DNA from: Pseudomonadota bacterium
GTDB taxonomy: Bacteria; Pseudomonadota; Gammaproteobacteria; Burkholderiales; Burkholderiaceae_C
Assembly (NCBI GenBank): GCA_018241225.1
Contig: JAFEEG010000010.1
Coordinates: forward strand, 186,001-250,000
Direction: 5' to 3'
Length of the DNA stretch: 64,000 nucleotides
The translations under genes were made by a program, and so were the position numbers. Numbering within the stretch: position 1 is the first letter of the stretch; each line of letters starts with the position of its first letter. The notes below the pieces were generated by a model that saw only the letters and a list, made by a program, of their open reading frames with translations, was not told the DNA's origin and ran no database searches. This document shows positions 8,963-16,652 of the stretch, in pieces.

Positions 8963-9634
8963 TCAATCCTCCTCGTCCGAGGGCGAGAGCCTGTAGCCGA
9001 GTCCGCGCAGCGTCACGATGTGGCTGCGGCCCAGCTTGCGCCGCAGCCGGCTGATGAATACTTCCAGCGTATTACTGTCGGCCTCGTCGTCCCAGCCGTA
9101 AAGCGCGTCCTGCAGCATCTCGCGGGTATGGATGCGGTCGGGGCGCGATGCCATGACCCGCAGCAACGCCCATTCCTTCTGCGTGAGGGTGACCGGCGCG
9201 TCGTTCTTGCGCACGCTGTCGCGCGCCAGGTCGATCGTGAGGCTGCCCAGCTGCAGCACCGGCGTGTGGCTGTCGCTGCGCCGGCGCTCCACCGCGCGCA
9301 GGCGGGCCAGCAGCTCGGCCGGGTCGTAGGGCTTGATGATGTAGTCGTCGGCGCCGGCGTCCAGGCCGCGGATGCGATCCGTTACCTGGTCGCGGGCCGT
9401 GACCACGATGACGATGGGCCGGTCGGCCAGTGCCCGCACGTGCGGCAGCAGCGACAGGCCTTCGCCGTCGCCCAGGTGCAGGTCGAGCAGCACCGCGGCG
9501 TACTGGGCGCCCAGCAAGGCGGCCCGGGCGTCGGCCAGGCTGGGCGCGACGTCGACGACGAAGGCCTTTGATTCCAGGTAGCTGCAGACGGCGCTTGCCA
9601 GCGCGCTGTCGTCCTCGACCAGCAGGATGCGCAA
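8963..9634 (-). CDS. response regulator, OmpR/PhoB family, PmrA/QseB-like
   Basis: A 223-residue two-domain regulator. The receiver has the acidic pair VEDD at residues 6-9, the phosphorylation site in VLLDLHLGDGEG at Asp51, and the conserved Lys in IIKPYDPAEL. The C-terminal winged helix covers about residues 125-220 (TLTQKEWALLRVM; EVFISRLRRKLG; TLRGLGYRL). It is the first gene of the regulator-kinase operon and diverges from the PAP2 gene at 9722. Candidate 11-bp-spaced direct repeats, the usual site type of this subfamily, lie at 9681-9697 and 13999-14015. Confidence 0.93.
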   Translation of the reverse strand: MRILLVEDDSALASAVCSYLESKAFVVDVAPSLADARAALLGAQYAAVLLDLHLGDGEGLSLLPHVRALADRPIVIVVTARDQVTDRIRGLDAGADDYIIKPYDPAELLARLRAVERRRSDSHTPVLQLGSLTIDLARDSVRKNDAPVTLTQKEWALLRVMASRPDRIHTREMLQDALYGWDDEADSNTLEVFISRLRRKLGRSHIVTLRGLGYRLSPSDEED

Positions 9635-9680
9635 GAGTGACTCCTTGAGTGGGTCGATGGATTATGGAAGAGCGCAAAGC

Positions 9681-9697
9681 TTTCAGGATGCGTTCAG
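9681..9697 (+). promoter_or_regulatory. direct-repeat box, candidate response-regulator site (copy 1)
   Basis: TTTCAG (9681-9686) and GTTCAG (9692-9697) are hexamers spaced 11 bp start to start, the geometry of OmpR/PhoB-family sites such as PmrA boxes. The box lies 24 bp before the PAP2 ATG at 9722 and in the intergenic region shared with the response regulator gene. The repeat is observed; its binding protein is inferred. Confidence 0.5.
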
Positions 9698-9721
9698 TTT
9701 GGGCCCATACCCTCCAGGCAC

Positions 9722-10438
9722 ATGCTTCGAACTTCTTACGGCCGCCTGGCGGGTTGGACCCTGCTCGCGTTGCCGCTTCTGCTGCTCTGGGATGCGAGCG
9801 GCCTCGATCTCCCATTGGCCGGGCTCTTCGGTACCCGCGCTGGCTTTGCGCTGCGCGACAACTGGTTCCTGGTGCAGATCATGCACGAGGGCACCAAGGC
9901 GGTGAGCTGGATGGTGGTGCTGCTCCTGCTGGCGAGCATTGTCTGGCCGATCGGCTTCCTTCGTCGGCTCGACCGCGGCGAGCGGGCGCAGCTGGCGCTG
10001 AGCGTCATTGCCTCGGTGCTGATGATCTCGCTCATCAAGTACGGCAGCCGCACCAGCTGCCCCTGGGATGTGGACACTTTCGGCGGGGTCGCTCGCTACG
10101 TGTCCCACTGGTCGTGGGGCAAGTTCGACGGCGGCCCCGGAAAGTGCTTCCCTGCGGGGCATGCATCGGCCGCCTTCGCGTTTGTCGGTGGCTACCTTGT
10201 CCTGGCGCGCCGGGTTCCGGGGGTGGCCCGCTGGTGGCTGGCCGCGGCGATAGTCGGCGGCCTCCTGCTGGGCCTGGCGCAGCAGCTGCGCGGCGCCCAC
10301 TACATGAGCCACACGCTCTGGACCGCCTGGATCTGCTGGACGACCGGACTCGTGATCGACTGCGCCTGCCAATGGTGGCGCTCCCGCGGCGCGAAGCCGG
10401 TCGTGGCGGCGGCAACCGCCCCCCGGACCCCTCTCTAG
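9722..10438 (+). CDS. PAP2-family phosphatase, probably acting on lipid A or polyprenyl phosphate
   Basis: A 238-residue membrane protein with about five or six hydrophobic helices. Variants of the three PAP2 motifs are present: KYGSRTSCPWD for KX6RP, CFPAGHASAAF for PSGH, and LRGAHYMSHTLW for SRX5HX3D, where the final acidic residue is replaced. Such proteins remove or transfer phosphate on lipid substrates at the periplasmic face. It is the first plus-strand gene after the divergent two-component operon and is 10 bp from the eptA-like gene. It could remove the 1-phosphate of lipid A or recycle undecaprenyl pyrophosphate; context favours lipid A modification. Confidence 0.82.
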   Translation: MLRTSYGRLAGWTLLALPLLLLWDASGLDLPLAGLFGTRAGFALRDNWFLVQIMHEGTKAVSWMVVLLLLASIVWPIGFLRRLDRGERAQLALSVIASVLMISLIKYGSRTSCPWDVDTFGGVARYVSHWSWGKFDGGPGKCFPAGHASAAFAFVGGYLVLARRVPGVARWWLAAAIVGGLLLGLAQQLRGAHYMSHTLWTAWICWTTGLVIDCACQWWRSRGAKPVVAAATAPRTPL

Positions 10439-10448
10439 AATCTTGGCG

Positions 10449-12218
10449 ATGTCGCGCAATCCTTCGTGGCCTGAGGCTGCCCCCGGGTCGGGCGATTCGG
10501 GGCATGGCTCGCTCGCAAGCTCCGACGCGCCCTGGGGCATCGGCTACTGGCACCGCCTGCGCAACTGGCTGCAGCGTCCGCGTTCCCCGCGCACGCTCGT
10601 GCTGTGCCTGGGCGTGTACCTGGCGCTGGCCTGCAACTGGCCGCTGTTCGGGGAGCTGATGAACATCGGCGGCGGGCAGCGCTCGGAGTACCTGCCCAAC
10701 CTGCTGCTGATGGGCCTGCTGGTGGCTTGCGGCAACGTGGCGCTGCTGTCGCTGTTCGCCTGGTCGCGCTGGATGAAGCCGCTGTGGATGGCGGTGGTCT
10801 TGATCGCCGCCGTGTCGCAGCACTACGTGGCGACCTACGGTGTGGTGATGGATCCGAGCATGCTCGCCAACGCCACCCAGACGGACATGAACGAGGTGCG
10901 CGACCTGCTCAACTGGCGGTTGCTGCTCAACGTGCTGCTCGTGGCAACGCTGCCGGCCGTCGTGATCTGGCACGCGCGCTTCTCGCGGCAGTCTTTCTTC
11001 GCGCAGTTGTGGCGCAATGTGCTGTTGTTCGTGGCCGCCGCCGCGGTGGCAGCCGGGGGCGTGCTGGCCATGAACCGCGACTTCGCGCCGCTCATGCGCA
11101 ATCACACCAAGCTGCGCTACATGACCAATCCGCTGGCGCCGATCTACTCGGCCACCACGGTGGGCGCGCGCGCGCTGTTCAGCCACAAGCGCCAGCTCAT
11201 CCCGGTGTCGGGCGGGGCTGCGCTGGGTGCCAGCTACGCCGCCCAGGCCAGGCCGCCGCTGTTCGTCGTGGTGGTGGGCGAGACCGCGCGGGCCGACCAC
11301 TTCGGCCTCAACGGCTACCAGCGCGACACCACGCGCGACCTGGCTGCGCGCAATGTGCTCAGCTGGCGCAAGGTGCAGTCCTGCGGCACCAGCACGCTGG
11401 CCTCGGTGCCCTGCATGTTTTCGCCGCTGGGCAAGGCGGGTTTCGAAAGCGCCAACGACGACTACGAGAACCTGACCGACGTGCTGCAGGCCGCGGGCCT
11501 GGCCGTGTTCTGGCTGGACAACCAGCCCGGCGGCTGCAAGGGGGTGTGCGACCGCATTCCGCACGCATCCGCCTTCGCAGGGCTCGACCCCGTCACCAAG
11601 GACGCGTTGTGCCCCAGCGGCGACGAGTGCCTGGACGAAGTCATGCTGCGCGGTCTCGACGCGCGCATCGAGGCCTTGTCGCCCGAGCGCCGCCAGCGTG
11701 GCGTGGTGCTGCTGATGCACCAGATGGGCAGCCACGGGCCGGCCTACTACCTGCGCTCCTCGCGCAGCAGCAAGCGCTTCATGCCCGAGTGCCGCGTCAA
11801 CGTGCTGTCGGACTGCAGCCACGACGAGCTGATCAACGCCTTTGACAACACCATCGTCTATACCGACCAGTTCCTGGGCAAGACCATCGACTGGCTCAAG
11901 GCGCGCTCGGACCACTACGACACCGCCATGCTGTATGTGGGTGACCACGGTGAATCGCTGGGCGAGTTCGGCCTGTTCCTGCATGGCATGCCCTACAGCG
12001 TTGCACCAGAAGCGCAGAAGCACGTGCCGTGGGTGATGTGGTTCAGCGACGGCATGCGCTCGCGCGACAAGCTTTCGCTGGGCTGCGTGCAAGGCGGGCT
12101 GGACAAGCCGCTGACGCACGACAACCTCTATCACACGGTGCTGGGAACGATGGACGTGCAAAGCCCCAGCTACAAGGCCTCGCTCGACGCGCTGGCCGAC
12201 TGCCGCGGCAAGGGCTAG
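10449..12218 (+). CDS. eptA: phosphoethanolamine--lipid A transferase
   Basis: About 589 residues. The N-terminal third has five hydrophobic helices. The periplasmic sulfatase-fold domain contains the metal-site motif VVVGETARADHFGLNGY, the nucleophile region CGTSTLASVPCMFS (Thr at about 316) and YVGDHGESLGEFG, together with the cysteine pairs typical of this family. It transfers phosphoethanolamine from phosphatidylethanolamine to lipid A phosphates, lowering negative charge; the family includes the polymyxin resistance enzymes. The start is the ATG at 10449, since the TTG at 10443 adds only two residues. It follows the PAP2 gene by 10 bp, probably in one transcript under the adjacent two-component system. 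Confidence 0.92.
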   Translation: MSRNPSWPEAAPGSGDSGHGSLASSDAPWGIGYWHRLRNWLQRPRSPRTLVLCLGVYLALACNWPLFGELMNIGGGQRSEYLPNLLLMGLLVACGNVALLSLFAWSRWMKPLWMAVVLIAAVSQHYVATYGVVMDPSMLANATQTDMNEVRDLLNWRLLLNVLLVATLPAVVIWHARFSRQSFFAQLWRNVLLFVAAAAVAAGGVLAMNRDFAPLMRNHTKLRYMTNPLAPIYSATTVGARALFSHKRQLIPVSGGAALGASYAAQARPPLFVVVVGETARADHFGLNGYQRDTTRDLAARNVLSWRKVQSCGTSTLASVPCMFSPLGKAGFESANDDYENLTDVLQAAGLAVFWLDNQPGGCKGVCDRIPHASAFAGLDPVTKDALCPSGDECLDEVMLRGLDARIEALSPERRQRGVVLLMHQMGSHGPAYYLRSSRSSKRFMPECRVNVLSDCSHDELINAFDNTIVYTDQFLGKTIDWLKARSDHYDTAMLYVGDHGESLGEFGLFLHGMPYSVAPEAQKHVPWVMWFSDGMRSRDKLSLGCVQGGLDKPLTHDNLYHTVLGTMDVQSPSYKASLDALADCRGKG

Positions 12219-12334
12219 GGCTAGGGCCCGATCAATAGCCCTTTGCCCCGCCGGGATCAAGGGGAAATGGCGCTGGCGCGGCGCGGCAGAATGCCCGCCA
12301 ACCGCCCTAGCCAGCCCCAAGATCGACATCGACG

Positions 12335-13978
12335 ATGAATCGCCCGCAAGCCGCCAGCGCCCCTTCTTCATTCCAGCGTTGGGGGCAGGCGGCAGGAGGC
12401 CTGGCTGCCCTGGCGACCCTGTTCATCGTGCTCGGGCACGACGGTCGGCGTGTGGCCCAACTGGTGCTTCTGGCGCTGCCGCTCCTGGCCTGGATGGCCT
12501 GGCCAGTGCGAAGCCGGGCTGCGCAACGCACCCGCCGAATCGCCCTGTGGCTGTGGGTGATGCTGTTCGCGCTGGACGGCGTATCGCGCGCCTTCCTGCT
12601 CGATGCCTACCAGGCCGCGCCCGACGGCGCGCTGGTGGTCGGCGCCGTGGCCAACTCCAACGGCCGCGAGGGCGGCGAGTACCTTCAGTCGCACTGGCGG
12701 GTGGCCCTGCTATGGGTGGCAGCGCTGGCGGCGGCGGGCGCCTTTGCCTGGCGTCTTGCAGGGCGGGGACGCCAGGCGCCTTCGTCGCTGGGCATGCCCA
12801 AGTGTTGGGTGGGCGTGCTTGCGGTGGTCATTGCGCTTGGCATCGTGGCGTATGCCAGCAAGCCGTGGCGCCGGCTGCACCCGTTGGTCTTCTGGGCGAA
12901 CTGGGCGCAATCGGTGCAGGCCCTCAAGGCCGACATGGCGGACCAGCGGCTGGTGCGAGACCGGGCCCTGGCTCACGCGCGCCAGGCTGAGCCGGTTGTC
13001 GCCCATGAGGGGCCATCCACCGTGGTACTGGTCATTACCGACAGCATCAACCGCGACAACATGGGGCTGTACGGCTACCGCCGCGACACCACGCCGCGCC
13101 TTCAGGCGCACCAGCGGCGGGCGGGCGAGAACATGCTGGTATTGCGCAATGCCTGGTCGGTCGACGCAAGCACCCTGCCGGCCCTGCGCAACATGCTGGC
13201 CTTTGGCGAGCCCGACGCCGACCAGCCGCAGCATCTGCTGGCCCTGGCGCGCGCGGCCGGCTACAAGGTCTGGTGGATGAGCAACCACGACGACATTGCC
13301 ATCGAGCAGCAGCACGCCCGGCTGGCCGACGTGGTCGATTTCGTCAACCGCACGCCCGGCCGCGCCAGTGCCTCGCTCGACGGCGAACTGCTCGATTGCG
13401 TCCAGGAAGCCCTGGAAGACCCGGCGCAGCGCAAGCTCATCGTGGTGCACCTGCTGGGTGCCCATCCGCACTACCGGCTGCGCTTTCCCGAAGGCGAGAA
13501 CCCCTTCGACGACGAGGTCGACGCGGTCGAGACGCAGATGCAGGACCAGGGCCGCGCGGCCTGGGTGAGGCGCTTCCGTCAGGACTACGACGCTGCCTTG
13601 CTCTATCACGACTTCGTGGTGTCCGAGACGCTGCAACTGACTCAGGCGGTCGGCCGGGAAGGGGGTTATCGCGCCTGGATGTACCTGTCCGACCACGGCC
13701 AGGAGGTCGGCCACGTCAGCGACAGGGCCGGCCACAGCCCCCAAACGGAATCGGGCTATCGCATTCCGGCGCTGGTGTGGCGCAGCGAGGCGCTTGGTCC
13801 GGCTGCCACCCAGGCCGCGGCGCGGCAGCCCTTCCGGGCCGACTGGCTCGCCTGGACGGTGGCCGACCTGCTGCATCTGCGCTGGGGTGGCAATCAGCCC
13901 GGGCGAAATGTGCTGGCACCGGAGTACCGCTGGCAGGCGCCTGTCCTGCCGGCCAAGGTGAAGTCCTACCTGGATTAG
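12335..13978 (+). CDS. sulfatase-fold phosphoethanolamine transferase-like membrane protein
   Basis: A 547-residue protein with several N-terminal helices (about 20-45, 60-80, 120-140, 155-172) and a periplasmic alkaline phosphatase/sulfatase-fold domain. Motifs are related to EptA but changed: LVITDSINRDNMGLYGYRRDTTP in place of VGETAR, DASTLPALRNML around the candidate Thr nucleophile, and YLSDHGQEVGH for the metal site. This fits the CptA/EptC/OpgE side of the family, which decorates LPS core or periplasmic glucans. It lies 116 bp after eptA on the same strand. The acceptor is unknown; opgG elsewhere in the window makes a glucan acceptor one possibility. Confidence 0.8.
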   Translation: MNRPQAASAPSSFQRWGQAAGGLAALATLFIVLGHDGRRVAQLVLLALPLLAWMAWPVRSRAAQRTRRIALWLWVMLFALDGVSRAFLLDAYQAAPDGALVVGAVANSNGREGGEYLQSHWRVALLWVAALAAAGAFAWRLAGRGRQAPSSLGMPKCWVGVLAVVIALGIVAYASKPWRRLHPLVFWANWAQSVQALKADMADQRLVRDRALAHARQAEPVVAHEGPSTVVLVITDSINRDNMGLYGYRRDTTPRLQAHQRRAGENMLVLRNAWSVDASTLPALRNMLAFGEPDADQPQHLLALARAAGYKVWWMSNHDDIAIEQQHARLADVVDFVNRTPGRASASLDGELLDCVQEALEDPAQRKLIVVHLLGAHPHYRLRFPEGENPFDDEVDAVETQMQDQGRAAWVRRFRQDYDAALLYHDFVVSETLQLTQAVGREGGYRAWMYLSDHGQEVGHVSDRAGHSPQTESGYRIPALVWRSEALGPAATQAAARQPFRADWLAWTVADLLHLRWGGNQPGRNVLAPEYRWQAPVLPAKVKSYLD

Positions 13979-13998
13979 GCCAATCGGCCCGTGGGGCC

Positions 13999-14015
13999 GT
14001 TCATGCGCCCTTCAT
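13999..14015 (+). promoter_or_regulatory. direct-repeat box, candidate response-regulator site (copy 2)
   Basis: GTTCAT (13999-14004) and CTTCAT (14010-14015) repeat with the same 11-bp period as the box at 9681-9697. They lie 25 bp before the ATG of another PAP2 gene. Shared period, related hexamers and near-equal distance to the start suggest the same regulator acts at both; this has not been tested. Confidence 0.42.
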
Positions 14016-14040
14016 ATGCTTTGGCGAGCATGGGTGCTGC

Positions 14041-14589
14041 ATGAACATCGTCGATATATCGCTCTTCGCGCTCATCAATGCGGACGCCGGCACGCCCATG
14101 TGGCGCATTCATATCGCCGCGATGATCACCAATTTCCTGCCCGCGGCCATGGTGCTGCTGCTGGCGGTGCTGGCGCTCGCCCAGCCCGAGCGCCATCGGC
14201 GTGTGCTGTGGTCAGCGCTGCTGAGCCTGCTGGCGGCCTGGGTGGTCGTGAGCCTGTTCCGCAACTGGCTGCCGATGCCGCGCCCCGAGGCGCTGGACCT
14301 GGGTCACCAGTGGCTCGAGCATGGGGTTCGTGGGAGCTTCCCCAGCATGCATTCCACCGGCGCCTTCGCCGTTGCGTTCTCGCTGTGTCTGCAGCGGCGC
14401 GATCGCTGGGCACTGCTGTTCCTGCTGGCCGCCGGCGCCGTGGCCTGGAGCCGCGTATACCTCGGCCTGCACTTCCCGACCGATGTGTTCGCCGGCGCGT
14501 TGCTGGGCGGCCTCATTGCCTTGGGTGTGCAGCGGCTGTTCTTCAGGCGCAGCCCCGGCGCGGATGGCACGCAGCGCGCGCTTCCCTGA
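14041..14589 (+). CDS. PAP2-family phosphatase, undecaprenyl-diphosphatase (BcrC/PgpB) type
   Basis: A 182-residue protein with about five hydrophobic helices. It has the phosphatase motifs RNWLPMPRP (Arg in place of the usual first Lys), PSMHSTGAF and SRVYLGLHFPTDVFAG with both catalytic His and the Asp. Proteins of this size and motif set dephosphorylate undecaprenyl diphosphate or phosphatidylglycerophosphate in the inner membrane. The ATG at 14041 is chosen because the first helix starts there. The gene is preceded by a copy of the direct-repeat box, so it may belong to the same envelope-modification regulon as the genes at 9722-13978. Confidence 0.83.
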   Translation: MNIVDISLFALINADAGTPMWRIHIAAMITNFLPAAMVLLLAVLALAQPERHRRVLWSALLSLLAAWVVVSLFRNWLPMPRPEALDLGHQWLEHGVRGSFPSMHSTGAFAVAFSLCLQRRDRWALLFLLAAGAVAWSRVYLGLHFPTDVFAGALLGGLIALGVQRLFFRRSPGADGTQRALP

Positions 14590-14620
14590 ACTCTCACTCT
14601 GAATCTTCCTTCGGGCTTCC

Positions 14621-14642
14621 GCGCCCCTCGTCCACGGGGCGC
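14621..14642 (+). terminator. stem-loop downstream of the second PAP2 gene
   Basis: GCGCCCC (14621-14627) pairs perfectly with GGGGCGC (14636-14642) around an 8-nt loop, 32 bp after the stop codon. There is no T-run, so it may be Rho-assisted or serve as a 3-prime stabiliser. Confidence 0.45.
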
Positions 14643-14670
14643 GATAGGGCCGTGCGCTAACATGATCTGG

Positions 14671-14709
14671 CACCGACGTCAGTATTGAGTCGGTGACAAA
14701 TTCAATACT
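14671..14709 (+). ncRNA. candidate H-type pseudoknot or operator pair in the leader of the DUF2846 lipoprotein gene
   Basis: Stem 1 pairs CACCGAC (14671-14677) with GTCGGTG (14689-14695). Stem 2 pairs AGTATTGA (14681-14688), which lies in the loop of stem 1, with TCAATACT (14702-14709). The order and spacing (3-nt first loop, no gap between stems, 6-nt last loop) are those of a compact H-type pseudoknot. It ends 11 nt before the GGAGG-like ribosome-binding site at 14721-14725. Both stems are perfect. Whether this stretch is transcribed is unknown; the alternative is overlapping protein-binding palindromes in the promoter. Confidence 0.4.
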
Positions 14710-14728
14710 TAGCAAACGAGGGAGGATC

Positions 14729-15184
14729 ATGAAAAAGATTGCATTTCTTGCCGTCACGTTGACGGTTCTTGCGGGCTGCGCGTCCGTCAAGATGGAGAGC
14801 CAGGAGGCCTCCACCAAGGCCAAGCAGTTTGCCGCGCCTGCCGCCGGCAGTTCCGGGCTTTATGTCTACCGCGACAGCACACTGGGTGGGGCGCTGAAGA
14901 AGGACATTCACGTCGATGGCAAGTGCCTGGGCGAGTCTGGTCCCAACACGTTCTTCTATACCGAGGTGGCCGGTGGCAAGGAGCATGTCGTAGAGACCGA
15001 GTCGGAGTTTTCACCGAACAAGCTGACCGTGATGTTCGATGCGGGCAAGAACTACTTCATTCGCCAATACATCAAGCTGGGCCTGATTGCGGGCGGTGCG
15101 GACCTCGAGCAGGTGACCGAAGCCCAGGGCAAGCAAGCCGTATCGAAGCTCGACCTGGCCACGCCGGGGACCTGCGGGAACTGA
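14729..15184 (+). CDS. small DUF2846-type lipoprotein
   Basis: 151 residues. The N-terminus (MKKIAFLAVTLTVLAGC) is a lipoprotein signal with the lipidated Cys at about 17. The body has the features of DUF2846 proteins: a short beta-rich domain with GLYVYRDSTLGGALKKDIHVDGKCLGE and a YFIRQYI segment. Function is unknown in this family; the protein should be anchored to the inner or outer membrane. The ATG at 14729 follows GGAGGAT, a strong ribosome-binding site, and is preferred over the in-frame upstream start at 14693. The leader carries the unusual two-stem structure at 14671-14709. It is separate from the PAP2 gene before it and converges on the AhpD-like gene. Confidence 0.8.
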   Translation: MKKIAFLAVTLTVLAGCASVKMESQEASTKAKQFAAPAAGSSGLYVYRDSTLGGALKKDIHVDGKCLGESGPNTFFYTEVAGGKEHVVETESEFSPNKLTVMFDAGKNYFIRQYIKLGLIAGGADLEQVTEAQGKQAVSKLDLATPGTCGN

Positions 15185-15200
15185 TCCGCTGCAGCGCAGG

Positions 15201-15219
15201 ACGGCCGCATTGCGGCTGT
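15201..15219 (+). terminator. terminator-like hairpin after the lipoprotein gene
   Basis: ACGGCCGC pairs with GCGGCTGT around ATT, with one G-T wobble, 16 bp after the stop codon and followed by CTTG. It sits between converging genes and could serve the lipoprotein transcript. Confidence 0.45.
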
Positions 15220-15255
15220 CTTGCGCGATCGAATTTCCGGGCCCGAGCGTGCCAC

Positions 15256-15849
15256 TCAGCCCTTCTTCTCGCGCGGCACGCGCCCCAGCAAGTAGAACTC
15301 GTCGTTGGGCTGCATGCCCGAAAAGCTCGCCATTCGGTTGGACAGCCCGAAGAACGCGGTGATGGCGGCGATGTCCCAGATGTCTTCGTCCGAGAAGCCG
15401 TTGGCATGCAGGGGCGGGAAGTCGCTGGCGTCGATTTCGTGCGAGCTCTCGCATACCTTCATGGCGAACTCGAGCATGGCTTTCTGGCGCATGGAGATGT
15501 CGGCCTTGCGCCAGTTCACCGCCACCTGGTCGGCCACCAGGGGCTTTTTCTCGTAGATGCGCAGCAGCGCGCCGTGGGCCACCACGCAGTACAGGCATTT
15601 GTTTGCCGCGCTGGTGGCCGTGACGATCATTTCGCGCTCGCCCTTGGTGAGCGAACCTTCCTCCTTGAGCATCAGCGCGTCGTGGTAGGCGAAGAAGGCG
15701 CGCCACTCGGCCGGCCTGCGTGCCAGGGCGAGAAAGACGTTGGGCACGAAGCCGGCCTTTTCCTGCACCTGCAGGATCTTCTCGCGGATGTCTTCGGGCA
15801 GGTTGGCCAGTTCGGGCGGGGGGTAGCGGCTGTCGGTGGCAGGTGTCAT
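15256..15849 (-). CDS. peroxidase-related AhpD/carboxymuconolactone decarboxylase-like protein
   Basis: A 197-residue helical protein of the AhpD-like fold. The redox motif CLYCVVAH (about 86-93) has the CxxC and the following His of alkylhydroperoxidase-type enzymes, and the N-terminal part (EDIREKILQVQEKAGFVPNVFLALA) is typical of the uncharacterised peroxidase-related group. Its ATG overlaps the eutC stop in an ATGA, so it is the last gene of the ethanolamine operon and probably translationally coupled. A protective role against aldehyde- or radical-derived damage during B12-dependent ethanolamine cleavage is an inference from position only. Confidence 0.85.
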   Translation of the reverse strand: MTPATDSRYPPPELANLPEDIREKILQVQEKAGFVPNVFLALARRPAEWRAFFAYHDALMLKEEGSLTKGEREMIVTATSAANKCLYCVVAHGALLRIYEKKPLVADQVAVNWRKADISMRQKAMLEFAMKVCESSHEIDASDFPPLHANGFSDEDIWDIAAITAFFGLSNRMASFSGMQPNDEFYLLGRVPREKKG

Positions 15850-16652
15850 TCAGGGCGCTCCTTGTGGACGTCGTCGGGTAGGGGTGTGGCAGGCGCGGGC
15901 GCCAAGGCTGCGTCGTCGCTCTCGTCCTTGAGGGCCACGCCGCTGAAGCCGCGCGCGAGCGATTCGCGCATCAGCCAGGCCAGGCGCGCGGCCGCTGCAG
16001 CCGGTGCCAGGCCTTCGGTGCGCACATTGGAAATGCAGTTGCGCTGCGCATCGGTGCGACCGCGCCGTGGGTCGAAGGTCAGGTAGATGCCCAGGCTGTC
16101 GGGCGAGCTCAGGCCGGGACGCTCACCGATGAGCATGACCGACAGGCGCGCGCCCAGCCGCTCGCCAATGTCGTCGGCCAGCGCCACCCGGGCCTGGCTG
16201 GCGATGACCAGCGGAGCCAGGCGCAGGCCGGCGGGCAGCAGGGGCGACAGCGCGGCGAGCAGCGGTGCCGCGTGCCGCTCGATGGCCAGCGCAGAGAGGC
16301 CGTCGCCAACCACGATGCAGATGTCGCAGCCACCCGCAACGGGCTGCAAGTTCCGGGTGTCGACCTCGTCGAGCAGGCGGCCCAGGTCGGGCCGGCGCAG
16401 GTAGGTGGTGCGGTCTGGTGCCCGGCTTTTCACGCGCAGCGGCATCCAGCCCTGGGACTTCAAGCTGTGCTCCAGCGCATCGAGGTCGGGCCGCGCATGA
16501 ATGGCGTCGCGCGCGCTCGCATGAGCCCAGCCAAAGCGCAGCAACTCGGCCGTGGGGGCCGCGTCGCCGACGCGGCCCAGGCCGATGCGCGCGGGCGTGC
16601 TGCGGCGCCAGGGCAGCCATGCGTCGACAGCTGGCGTGGTCTTGTCGTTCAT
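15846..16652 (-). CDS. eutC: ethanolamine ammonia-lyase small subunit
   Basis: 268 residues. With EutB it forms the adenosylcobalamin-dependent enzyme converting ethanolamine to acetaldehyde and ammonia. Recognisable blocks are TPARIGLGRVGDAAPTAELLRFGWAHASARDAI at the N-terminus, VVGDGLSALA and LIGERPGLSSPDSLGIYLTFDP. The start ATG at 16652 overlaps the eutB stop as ATGA; the frame is open further upstream but that part is antisense-type noise over eutB. Encoded directly after eutB and before an AhpD-like gene. The extra C-terminal tail of about 25 residues, rich in Ala, Pro and Asp, is not needed for the fold. Confidence 0.95.
   Translation of the reverse strand: MNDKTTPAVDAWLPWRRSTPARIGLGRVGDAAPTAELLRFGWAHASARDAIHARPDLDALEHSLKSQGWMPLRVKSRAPDRTTYLRRPDLGRLLDEVDTRNLQPVAGGCDICIVVGDGLSALAIERHAAPLLAALSPLLPAGLRLAPLVIASQARVALADDIGERLGARLSVMLIGERPGLSSPDSLGIYLTFDPRRGRTDAQRNCISNVRTEGLAPAAAAARLAWLMRESLARGFSGVALKDESDDAALAPAPATPLPDDVHKERPE

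Noticed and set aside
13999..14015. Direct repeat as a -35/-10 promoter pair
   Set aside because: The hexamers do not resemble sigma-70 elements and are only 5 bp apart; a regulator box is the better reading.
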